The notes beneath the pieces were generated by a model, which saw nothing but the letters and a program-made list of their open reading frames with translations, was not told where the DNA came from and searched no databases. Shown in pieces: positions 27,317 through 34,775 of a DNA stretch of 64,000 nucleotides; position 1 is the stretch's first letter, and every line of letters starts with the position of its first letter. Position numbers and translations under genes: made by a program. Origin of the DNA: Candidatus Dependentiae bacterium (GTDB taxonomy: Bacteria > Babelota > Babeliae > Babelales > UBA12411); NCBI GenBank assembly GCA_003511165.1, contig DOJW01000002.1, positions 661-64,660 of the forward strand. Direction: 5' to 3'.

Positions 27317-28447
27317 TTAAACGTTAAATTTTATGTTTAACAGGTCGCCGTCTTGAACGATATAGTTTTTACCTTCCGTTCTAAGTTTACCTTCTGTTTT
27401 CAATTTTTGTTCGCTGCCGTATTTGAAAATATCTTCACAGTTATAAACTTCTGCGCAGATAAATCCTCGTTGTAGATCTGAGTGAATTTCGCCTGCAGCT
27501 TGTGGTACTTTGGTACCATTTACAATGCTCCATGCATGTGCTTCTTTGGGACCGCATGTGAAGAATGTTATTAGACCGAGAGCGCAGTAACTTTTTTTGA
27601 TAATATTTGTTAGGCCGTTTTCTGTTATGCCAAGAGATTCTTTAAATTCGCTTGCTTCTTCATCGCTTAATTGTGAAAGCTCAGATTCGATTTTGGCAGA
27701 AACTGCTGTTACCTTTTTTTCTCCAAATGTTGCAACTAATTTTTGATAGTGCGGGTTATTTTCATAGCCCTTTCCACCAAACTCATCTTCTGCGACATTT
27801 GCGATGATCAAAAAGTTTTTGCCACTTATTGGTGAAAGTGAATGAAAGCCTTCAGCTTTTGCTTCAAGTGAAAGTTGCTGAATTTGTTTTAAGTTTCCTT
27901 CGCTTAGAGCAAGTTTCATCTTTTTGAAAAGTTCATATTCTTTTTCTAGTTTTTCGATCTCTTGGCTATTACTTTGTTTGCTTTTAGCGGCTTTGATATT
28001 TTTTATAATTTTATCTTCACGTTTTTCTAGAGATTCAAGATCTTTTAGCATTAGCTCCGCGTTGATGACTTCAAAATCTTCGATCGGATCTATTTTGTTG
28101 TGGACGTGGGTAATATTTTTGTCTTCGAAGCAACGCAAAACGTGCAAAATAAGATCAACTTCTGCTACATGGCTCAGAAATTGATTACCAAGTCCTTCGC
28201 CTTTGGATGCGCCCTTTACAAGACCTGCTATGTCTACGAATTTTACGACAGTTGGTAGTTTTTTACCGGAGCCAAATATTTTTGCAAGTTTGTCCAAGCG
28301 TTCATCTGGTACTTCTGTGATAGCTAAATGTGGATCGATGGTGCAAAAAGGATAATTTTCGGCAGGGATACTAGATTTTGTAAGCGCGTTAAATAAAGTT
28401 GATTTTCCAACGTTTGGAAGCCCAACGAGTCCAGCTTGAATTGCCAT
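27317..28447 (-). CDS. ychF: Redox-regulated ATPase/GTPase YchF
   Basis: A 376-residue Obg-like P-loop protein. It has 'GLPNVGKSTLFNAL' (about 9-22), switch 'DIAGLVKGASKGEGLGNQFL', the altered NKxD site 'NVAEDE' typical of YchF (hence ATP preference), a coiled-coil insert, and a C-terminal TGS domain ('LITFFTCGPKEAHAW...DLQRGFICAEV'). YchF binds ribosomes and affects stress responses. It probably shares a transcript with valS. Confidence 0.96.
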   Translation of the reverse strand: MAIQAGLVGLPNVGKSTLFNALTKSSIPAENYPFCTIDPHLAITEVPDERLDKLAKIFGSGKKLPTVVKFVDIAGLVKGASKGEGLGNQFLSHVAEVDLILHVLRCFEDKNITHVHNKIDPIEDFEVINAELMLKDLESLEKREDKIIKNIKAAKSKQSNSQEIEKLEKEYELFKKMKLALSEGNLKQIQQLSLEAKAEGFHSLSPISGKNFLIIANVAEDEFGGKGYENNPHYQKLVATFGEKKVTAVSAKIESELSQLSDEEASEFKESLGITENGLTNIIKKSYCALGLITFFTCGPKEAHAWSIVNGTKVPQAAGEIHSDLQRGFICAEVYNCEDIFKYGSEQKLKTEGKLRTEGKNYIVQDGDLLNIKFNV

Positions 28448-28583
28448 AAGTTCAAAAACCTTTCATTATGAAGGTGAAATTTACTAATTTTGTGAAAAAT
28501 TAAAAGCTTTTTTTAGCTTAGCAGCTTTTAGATATTTTTTAAGCGTCGATTGCTTAAGTTTTTATTAAATGTAGGAGATAAAA

Positions 28584-29159
28584 ATGAATTCAAGAAAACC
28601 AGAGTATAAAATTTCACCAATAATTTTGAACCGATGGTCATCTCGTGCTATGTCTGGTGAGGAAATCACAAATGATGAGCTAATGAGTTTGTTCGAAGCT
28701 GCAAAATGGGCACAATCATCCTACAACGCACAGCCTTGGAGATTTATTTATGCAAAACGAAATAGTAAAAATTGGCAAAATTTTTTTGATCTGTTAATTC
28801 CTTTTAATCAAGGCTGGTGCAAAAATGCAGCTGTTTTGATAATCGTCGTTTCGCGCAAAAATTTTGAATTCAACGATAAATTTTCAGTTACACATTCTTT
28901 TGATACCGGTGCTGCATGCGAAAATATGGCTTTGCAAGGATCTATAAATGGGTTAGTTGTGCACGCGATGGGAAGTTTTGATTATGAAGGGGCAGCAAAA
29001 GCAATTAATCTGCCAGATAAATTCGAAGTGAATGCAATGTTTGCGATTGGAAAGCCGGGAAAAGTAGAAGATCTACCAAAAGAGATGCAAGAGCGAGAGG
29101 TAATGTCGGACCGTAAAAAACTCAAAGAAATTGTATTTGAAGGCGAATTTAGCAAATAA
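28584..29159 (+). CDS. Nitroreductase family flavoprotein
   Basis: A 191-residue FMN-dependent reductase. Family signs are 'RWSSRAMSGEEIT' at the start, 'FEAAKWAQSSYNAQPWRFIY' (FMN-binding Arg and Ser region, about 38-58), 'DTGAACENMALQGSINGL' and the C-terminal 'REVMSDRKKLKEIV'. Such enzymes reduce quinones or nitro compounds with NAD(P)H; the true substrate is unknown. AGGAG lies seven bases before ATG. A short inverted repeat (28501-28530) sits in the leader. Confidence 0.88.
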   Translation: MNSRKPEYKISPIILNRWSSRAMSGEEITNDELMSLFEAAKWAQSSYNAQPWRFIYAKRNSKNWQNFFDLLIPFNQGWCKNAAVLIIVVSRKNFEFNDKFSVTHSFDTGAACENMALQGSINGLVVHAMGSFDYEGAAKAINLPDKFEVNAMFAIGKPGKVEDLPKEMQEREVMSDRKKLKEIVFEGEFSK

Positions 29160-29221
29160 ATGGTCGTTTGTATTTATCGAATAATTTATATTTAATAGTG
29201 TACCGATCTTCTTAAATTAAA

Positions 29222-29995
29222 ATGGGAGTTTGCGAAAGGGTTTCTTTGATCTGTCAAAAAACAATCGAAAAAATTGATGAATTAAAAAAACAAATTGAAC
29301 GGCTTGAACCTCTAAGTTTTGAAACATTAAAAATGTTAAAAGAATATTTTAAGATCGGTTTGACCTATTCTAGTAATGCTATCGAAGGAAACTCTTTAAC
29401 GGAAACAGAAACAAAAATAATTTTAGAAGATGGAATCACAATCGGTGGGAAAACCCTAAAAGAGCATTTTGAAGTTGTTGGTCATGGAGAAGCATATAAT
29501 TTTTTATATGATTTGATAAAAAAGGATGAAATTTCTCAGGAAGATATTTTAACGTTACACAAGCTTTTTTATTATCGCATTGATGAGAAAAATGCGGGTA
29601 TTTATCGTAAAATAAAAGTTATTATTACTGGCACAGACTTTATTCCACCATCTCCTGATAAAGTTCCACAATTAATGTCCCAATTTATTAAACAAATCCC
29701 ACAACTGCGCAAATCAATGCATCCTGTAGAATTTGCAGCAATTTTACATAAAGAATTTGTTGAAATACATCCTTTTGTCGATGGTAATGGGCGGACGGCA
29801 AGATTACTCATGAATTTAGTTTTGATGCAAACTGGCTATGTTATTACGATTATTCCTCCAGTTTTACGTCGAGATTATATGGATTGTTTAAGGGCAGCAA
29901 ATAAAGGGGATTCTTCTCTTTTTGTAAGTTTTATTTCAAATATGGTTTATGAAGCGATGAAAGATTATTTGAGATTGATTAATTCGCTTGAATAA
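29222..29995 (+). CDS. Fic-domain AMPylase with N-terminal self-inhibitory motif
   Basis: A 257-residue Fic protein. The catalytic motif 'HPFVDGNGRTAR' begins at His183, and an N-terminal inhibitory helix carries S51-N-A-I-E55-G56, fitting (S/T)xxxE(G/N), so it is a class II Fic. These transfer AMP (or other phosphate groups) to hydroxyls on proteins; the target here is unknown and could be a host or a self protein. No secretion signal is visible. The ATG at 29222 lacks a ribosome-binding site, whereas AAAGGG at 29235 precedes an in-frame TTG at 29246, which may be the real start. Confidence 0.9.
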   Translation: MGVCERVSLICQKTIEKIDELKKQIERLEPLSFETLKMLKEYFKIGLTYSSNAIEGNSLTETETKIILEDGITIGGKTLKEHFEVVGHGEAYNFLYDLIKKDEISQEDILTLHKLFYYRIDEKNAGIYRKIKVIITGTDFIPPSPDKVPQLMSQFIKQIPQLRKSMHPVEFAAILHKEFVEIHPFVDGNGRTARLLMNLVLMQTGYVITIIPPVLRRDYMDCLRAANKGDSSLFVSFISNMVYEAMKDYLRLINSLE

Positions 29996-30027
29996 AAAAG
30001 GGGACAAATTTTGTCCCCTTTTTTTAA
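29994..30027. terminator. Bidirectional terminator after the Fic gene
   Basis: Stem ggggacaaa / tttgtcccc (about 30000-30018) extended by six A on the left and seven T on the right. It serves the Fic gene and the converging BTB-propeller gene. Confidence 0.92.
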
Positions 30028-30048
30028 GATAAGGTTAATAAGTAATTT

Positions 30049-31923
30049 TTATTTGCTAAATAATGGTTTCGTTCTTTTTAAATCGCTACGCATTTCTAAT
30101 GCTGGAATTGGCCTCATTATTATTGAGGGTCTGACAAACTTCTTTTTTAAAAGTACTTGTTTTATTTTAGGTGTTAACGAATCAAAAATTGTTTTAAATT
30201 CTGGATTTGATTCTAGATATATAGGTTCTTGCATGCAAGATTTAATAAACAGCATTTGTTGTGATGTTAGGTTTTGTTTTGGAATAATATCGGTAAAAAT
30301 TTTGTAGGTATAATCGTCCAATTGAGTAATAAGAAGTTGATTGCAGATAATGGTTTTTCTAATATGATGTTTATCGACATCAAGCATGACAGGTTGCAAG
30401 CTTAAGTCGTCATTAATTTTCCAAATTTTTTCGGTGTAATAATCTTCTAATGTAGTAATAAGAAAACCATTTTCAAATCTTGCATATTTAATTTGATGAC
30501 CGGGAATTTCAACCATAATTGGTTGCAAGATTGAATTGTCGTTAATTTTCCAAATTCTGGGGGTATCATCTAATTCAGCAATAAGGACTTTATCTTTAAT
30601 TCTGGGTTGTTTAATTCTATGGCCGAGAGCTACAATTGGTTGTAAACTATAATCATCATGAATTTTCCAGATTTTATAGGTTTCATTTTCTAAATGGGCA
30701 ATAAGAAATCCATCTTCAATTGTTGCACGTATAATTTGATGGCCATCAGTTTCAATTATGATTGGTTGCAAGCTTGTGTCGTCGTTGATTTTCCAAATTT
30801 TATAAGTGTTATTATCTAATCCGGCAATAAGAAAACCATCTTCAATTTTTACATACATAATTCGATGACCTTCAGCTTCAATTATGATTGGTTGTACGCT
30901 ATAATCGTCATTAATTTTCCAAATTCTGCAGGTATAATCTTCTAATGTGGTAATAAGAAAACCATTTTCAAAATTTGTATATATAATTTGATGACCTGCA
31001 ATTTCAACCATAATTGGTTGCAAGCTTAAGTCGCCATTAATTTTCCAAATTCTGCAGGTATCATCTTCTAATGTGGCAATAAGAAATCCATTTTTAATTG
31101 TTGCATATATAATTTGATGACCAGCAGTTTCAATTATGATTCGTTGCAAACTTAAGTCGTCATTAATTTTCCAAATTCTGAAGGTATCATTTTCCAATTT
31201 GGCAATAAGAAATCCTTCACTAATCTCGGTAGCGCTAATTCGATGACTTGGGATTTCAACTATAAGAGGTTGTAAGCTTGAGTCATCATTAATTTTGCAA
31301 ATTCTGTAGGCATGATCGTCCAACAAGACAATAAGAAAATTGTTTTCAATTTTGGCATCTATAATTTTATGACGATGGCCTGGAATTTCGAAATTTGAAA
31401 ATAAAGCAATTTGTGCTTTTATTTTGTTCGCTAACTGTTGATCGAAATTTGATGGTAAAAATTGGTTAGGAGCAAAAGCTTCAGGGTTTTGTTTAAAAGC
31501 ATCTAAAATTGATTGAGAACATAAAATTTTTGCGAGTGATTTGTATAGCAATTCTTTTAATTGAGCTACTTGGAAAAAATCACTCATTAAGAATAAATCT
31601 CGAAGAATATTTGGATCTTGAATAGAGTTGATTTCTTCTAGAAGTTCTGATTCTAATTTGTTATGAATTTTGTTTAAAAAGCTTAAAAAAATAATAATAT
31701 TTTGTTTTGAATAAGTTAAAGAAATTCTTTTATTTATGCTTTCTCTAAAACCGCTAGACATCATTTTTTGTAGCACGGGGGAAACGGATAAGATTTCGGA
31801 ATCGACAGACATTGACCATTGAGATTGTGCACTTTCGATGGAATATAATTCTGCATTTATTGAATTTGTAATAAAAATAAAACCAAGTAACGTAAATTTA
31901 ATGATTTTTGACATGTTTTTCAT
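30049..31923 (-). CDS. Exported BTB-like domain protein with nine 42-residue propeller-type repeats
   Basis: A 624-residue protein with a signal peptide (about 1-24). Residues about 40-150 look like a BTB/POZ fold ('SVSPVLQKMMSSGFRES' and 'LFLMSDFFQVAQLKELLYKSL'). From about 185 to 570 there are nine tandem repeats of about 42 residues with consensus 'GHxIxxAxIEdGFLIAxLeDdTy+IWKINDDxSLQPIivE', resembling WD40-type blades. BTB plus propeller is the layout of eukaryotic Cul3 ubiquitin-ligase adaptors. A host-directed effector is a reasonable inference, but nothing here proves secretion beyond Sec export. Confidence 0.78.
   Translation of the reverse strand: MKNMSKIIKFTLLGFIFITNSINAELYSIESAQSQWSMSVDSEILSVSPVLQKMMSSGFRESINKRISLTYSKQNIIIFLSFLNKIHNKLESELLEEINSIQDPNILRDLFLMSDFFQVAQLKELLYKSLAKILCSQSILDAFKQNPEAFAPNQFLPSNFDQQLANKIKAQIALFSNFEIPGHRHKIIDAKIENNFLIVLLDDHAYRICKINDDSSLQPLIVEIPSHRISATEISEGFLIAKLENDTFRIWKINDDLSLQRIIIETAGHQIIYATIKNGFLIATLEDDTCRIWKINGDLSLQPIMVEIAGHQIIYTNFENGFLITTLEDYTCRIWKINDDYSVQPIIIEAEGHRIMYVKIEDGFLIAGLDNNTYKIWKINDDTSLQPIIIETDGHQIIRATIEDGFLIAHLENETYKIWKIHDDYSLQPIVALGHRIKQPRIKDKVLIAELDDTPRIWKINDNSILQPIMVEIPGHQIKYARFENGFLITTLEDYYTEKIWKINDDLSLQPVMLDVDKHHIRKTIICNQLLITQLDDYTYKIFTDIIPKQNLTSQQMLFIKSCMQEPIYLESNPEFKTIFDSLTPKIKQVLLKKKFVRPSIIMRPIPALEMRSDLKRTKPLFSK
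30290..31390 (-). repeat. Tandem 126-bp coding repeat (nine units)
   Basis: DNA-level view of the propeller repeats. Phrases such as 'attaattttccaaatt' and 'gcaataagaaaaccatt' recur about every 126 bases. Units in the middle are nearly identical over 30-40 bases, which suggests recent duplication or recombination between units. Confidence 0.8.
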
Positions 31924-32143
31924 AAAAAACCTCTCATTTTTATGTTTTAATTCATCTTTGTTTATAAGTTCTAATTGAATTTTAATTATGCATTAATATA
32001 AATTGATAAATTTATATTTGCAACTGGTTTGCTGGTAGATGTGCGAAAATTGCATTTTTATTAGTTTTTTTGAATTTTATAAAACGGATTTTTTAGGTTT
32101 TATAAAAATTTTTCATTATTTCCCTTAATTTTCCGATATGTAA

Positions 32144-32171
32144 TTGATTTTTAAGTCTTGAGAAGTATAAT
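32144..32171 (+). promoter_or_regulatory. Promoter of the nucleotide translocase gene
   Basis: TTGATT (32144-32149), a 16-base spacer and a perfect TATAAT (32166-32171). Transcription from about 32178 gives a 5' leader of about 235 bases before the ATG at 32414. Confidence 0.72.
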
Positions 32172-32179
32172 AAGTTGTA

Positions 32180-32365
32180 AGGAATCTTTTTTGGGATTCT
32201 TATCAGAAAAACAATTCAAAATGTTGTTAAAATCAAAAGATTCTTTACAAGGGTAAAACCCGTAAAGAAATCAACATTAAAAATACATTCAAAATCTTTT
32301 GCGGGCTGACCCAAAAAATGTAAGTGTGCAAGCGGAAAAGTTGCATAGTTTCAAAAGCTTGCGGT
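32180..32365 (+). promoter_or_regulatory. Structured 5' leader of the translocase mRNA (candidate)
   Basis: Within the predicted leader are a hairpin ttctttac / gtaaagaa (32241-32248 and 32262-32269), an outer match atgtt / aacat, and a second stem gcaagc / gcttgc (32328-32333 and 32357-32362). I cannot match it to a known riboswitch class. Leader length and structure suggest control of mRNA stability or translation. Confidence 0.4.
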
Positions 32366-32413
32366 TTTAGTCGTTGGTGAAGATGTATTTTTATTTGATG
32401 GAAAGGTTTTACT

Positions 32414-33811
32414 ATGTTTAGTATCAATTCAATTATGTCAAAAGCGGTAGGTTTATTTTGGGGCGAAATGAGCAAAGATGAACTCAAGCGTTTTGGGATT
32501 TTATCAATAACATATTTTTTATTGATAGGCGCCTACTGGCTAACTCGTTCAATGAAAAACGCAGTATTCGAAAATCTTGTTGGTTATAGTAGATATCAGC
32601 CGTTTGCAAAAATGGTATCGCTTGTTTTCGTTATTTGTGCGGTACTTTTTTATAACAAACTGGTCGACCTTTTGAAGCGAGACACTCTTTTTTATATTTT
32701 CGCTACTTTTTTTGGAATTAGTTTTCTTGGTCTTGGATATTTAGTTGTACACCCCGATATTATAAGCATCTCGCAAGGCTCAATTCTCAGCAGCGTAACA
32801 TCATTCATTCCAGGTAAGTTTTTGGGATGGTTTATGTATTGTTTCATTGAATCTTATGGATCAATTATGCCGGCTTTGTTTCTTTCGATTGTTGCAAGTA
32901 CAATGACGACAGAGTTGGCAAAAAAAGGTTATGGAATGATTTTTACCTTTGCCCAACTAGGGTTAATCTTAGGAACGGGACTTGTTGCCACTTATCTTAA
33001 AACATTAGGATTCGGAGTACTTTTTGCAATTGGTGGTTTATCAATTTGTTTAATGCCATTTTTTCTTAAGTGCTATGTAAAACATTCACCAGTAGTTAAA
33101 GTAAAAAAAGCAGACGCTTCAGGACCCAAACCTCCAAAAACAGGCATGTTGGAAGGATTAAAACTTTTGTTAAGTCGTCCATACGTTGCAGGACTTTTGG
33201 TTGTTACAACAATGTACGAAATTATTAATACGATTGTTGAATTTCAGATGAATACATGCGCACTTAAAGTTTACCCAGCAAACTTAGATGGTGGAGTAGC
33301 CTTCGGGTGGTTTTCGGCTATGAATGGTTTGTCGCTTGGAATTTTGTCTTTGTTGTTTGCATTACTGGGAACAAGCTTTTTAATGCGAAGATTTGGTCTA
33401 AAGTTTTGTATAATTTCGTATCCTACAATGATTGGTATAGTGATTGCATCGATTTTTGTATTTTATATGGTAGGAGCAAGTCTTTACTTCTTGATGTGGT
33501 CATTTTTCGTAGCGGCAGTTTTATTTAAAGGGCTTAGTTACACATTAAATAAACCATCATTTGAAATAATGTATATTCCAACAAGCAAAGATATCAGGTT
33601 TAAGGCAAAAAGCTGGATTGATGGATTTGGCGGAAGAACAGCTAAAAGTGTCGGTGCAACGGTGACCGGTGTTCTTAGGGGTAATTTTTCAACCTTACTC
33701 ATATTTGGAACATTTGCATCTCTTGGGCTTGTAGCTTTCTGGATATTTGTTGCTACATATGTTGGAAACAAATTTAATCAGCTGCAAAAAGAAAATAAGA
33801 TTATCGAATAA
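32414..33811 (+). CDS. NTT-family ATP/ADP (nucleotide) translocase
   Basis: A 465-residue carrier with about 11-12 membrane helices, close to the usual 470-500 of bacterial NTT (Tlc) proteins. The N-terminal part fits the family: 'LKRFGILSITYFLLIGAYWLTRSMKNAVFENLVG' (about 22-55), then 'PFAKMVSLVFVICAVLFYNKLVDLLKRDTLFY'. NTT proteins swap host ATP for ADP or take up nucleotides and occur almost only in obligate intracellular bacteria, Dependentiae and plastids. The exact substrate cannot be read from sequence. AAAGG lies about nine bases before the ATG. The stop codon is part of a 58-base palindrome. Confidence 0.9.
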   Translation: MFSINSIMSKAVGLFWGEMSKDELKRFGILSITYFLLIGAYWLTRSMKNAVFENLVGYSRYQPFAKMVSLVFVICAVLFYNKLVDLLKRDTLFYIFATFFGISFLGLGYLVVHPDIISISQGSILSSVTSFIPGKFLGWFMYCFIESYGSIMPALFLSIVASTMTTELAKKGYGMIFTFAQLGLILGTGLVATYLKTLGFGVLFAIGGLSICLMPFFLKCYVKHSPVVKVKKADASGPKPPKTGMLEGLKLLLSRPYVAGLLVVTTMYEIINTIVEFQMNTCALKVYPANLDGGVAFGWFSAMNGLSLGILSLLFALLGTSFLMRRFGLKFCIISYPTMIGIVIASIFVFYMVGASLYFLMWSFFVAAVLFKGLSYTLNKPSFEIMYIPTSKDIRFKAKSWIDGFGGRTAKSVGATVTGVLRGNFSTLLIFGTFASLGLVAFWIFVATYVGNKFNQLQKENKIIE

Positions 33812-33860
33812 AAAAGAATTAGGGGCCAAAATTTTGGCCCCTAATTCTTTTTTATTCGAT
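33803..33860. terminator. 58-base perfect palindrome, bidirectional terminator
   Basis: The two 29-base arms (33803-33831 and 33832-33860) are exact reverse complements with no spacer. The left arm includes the last two codons and stop of the translocase; the right end lies five bases before the converging LRR gene's stop. The core ggggcc/ggcccc with A/T tracts makes a terminator in both directions. Confidence 0.93.
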
Positions 33861-33865
33861 GTTTT

Positions 33866-34591
33866 TTAAAACCATGGTGAAAAGTCGGTTTCGTTCTGGT
33901 GATCCATTTTTATTATTAGTTGACCGCTTTGCATTTTTAGCCCCAATGAGATTGGTAAAGTTGCAGGCAGGTTCGATAGTTTGTTGTTTTGAATTAGAAG
34001 TCTTTTAAGGCTTCTTAAATTACCTATTGACTCTGGCAGAACAGATATTCGATCGTTACCAAGATCAAGCACTACAAGATTAATTAGATTACCTATTGAT
34101 TCTGGTACGGTAGTTAGTTGACGATTCATACCAAAATCAAGCACTAAAAGATTAATTAAATTTCCTATTGATTTTGGTATGCTAAGAAGTTGGCCGTTAT
34201 TATGAACATGGATTTCTTGAAGCTGTATCAAATTGCCTATTGATTCTGGTAGGCTTGTTATTCGGGAATGAACAACATACAACACTTTAAGATGTCTTAA
34301 GGTTCCTATAGATTCTGGCAGCTTAGTGCCTAATCTCATAACAGAAAATTCAAGAAGATTTAATTCTGAAAAAAAATCCTCTGGGATTTTTATTAGCGAG
34401 CTCTCGAAATCTAAAGACAAATCTATGAATTCGGGATTAGCTTGTAAATATTGTTTGGCTTCGTCTAGATCAGCAGATACTTTTATGGTCCAATATAGTC
34501 GATTTCCTAGAGTTAATGGTTTAATAGCTAGTAGCTTTAAATCACTTGTAAAAAAAATAATTGATATCAAAAAAACTAAATATTTTTTCAT
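33866..34591 (-). CDS. Exported leucine-rich-repeat protein
   Basis: A 241-residue protein with a signal peptide (about 1-22). From about 105 there are five 23-residue LRR units of the form 'LPESIGNLxxLxxLxxxxNxLTS' and an incomplete cap 'LPATLPISL'. The type (IP/LPESIGNL) is like the 'Shoc2/RSU1' LRRs that bacteria of host-associated groups often share with eukaryotes. A 60-residue region before the repeats ('ADLDEAKQYLQANPEFIDL') is helical. It probably binds another protein at the cell surface or in the host. Confidence 0.85.
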   Translation of the reverse strand: MKKYLVFLISIIFFTSDLKLLAIKPLTLGNRLYWTIKVSADLDEAKQYLQANPEFIDLSLDFESSLIKIPEDFFSELNLLEFSVMRLGTKLPESIGTLRHLKVLYVVHSRITSLPESIGNLIQLQEIHVHNNGQLLSIPKSIGNLINLLVLDFGMNRQLTTVPESIGNLINLVVLDLGNDRISVLPESIGNLRSLKRLLIQNNKLSNLPATLPISLGLKMQSGQLIIKMDHQNETDFSPWF

Positions 34592-34775
34592 CGCGTCCTT
34601 TAGTTAAAAATAACCCATAAAACAACACTTTTAATAAAAAAGTTCTTATTAAGATATGATTAATAATAAAAAAAAACAATGAAGCTTTTCTTCAAAACTA
34701 CTTTAAAATTGCCTATTTTTTAGCTTTAAGTATTCTTAGAAATATTGTTAAAAAAGTTATTTGGTAGGTGTGAAT

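Larger units (their letters stand above)
31924..32413. other. Gene-free region upstream of the nucleotide transporter
   Basis: The left part (31924-32140) is plain AT-rich spacer between divergent genes. The right part holds a good promoter and a leader of about 235 bases with several hairpins. A reading frame on the minus strand here (32245-32487) crosses the transporter start and looks spurious. Confidence 0.65.

Noticed and set aside
28501..28530. Inverted repeat taaaagct / agctttta upstream of the nitroreductase as a terminator
   Set aside because: No plus-strand gene ends before it; stem is short and A/T-rich. It is at most leader structure.
30290..31390. CRISPR array
   Set aside because: The regular 126-base period lies inside one open reading frame and encodes protein repeats; there are no short direct repeats with unique spacers anywhere in the window and no cas genes.
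34326..34607. A 93-residue plus-strand frame opposite the LRR gene
   Set aside because: It is a shadow of the LRR gene, with no ribosome-binding site or domain.
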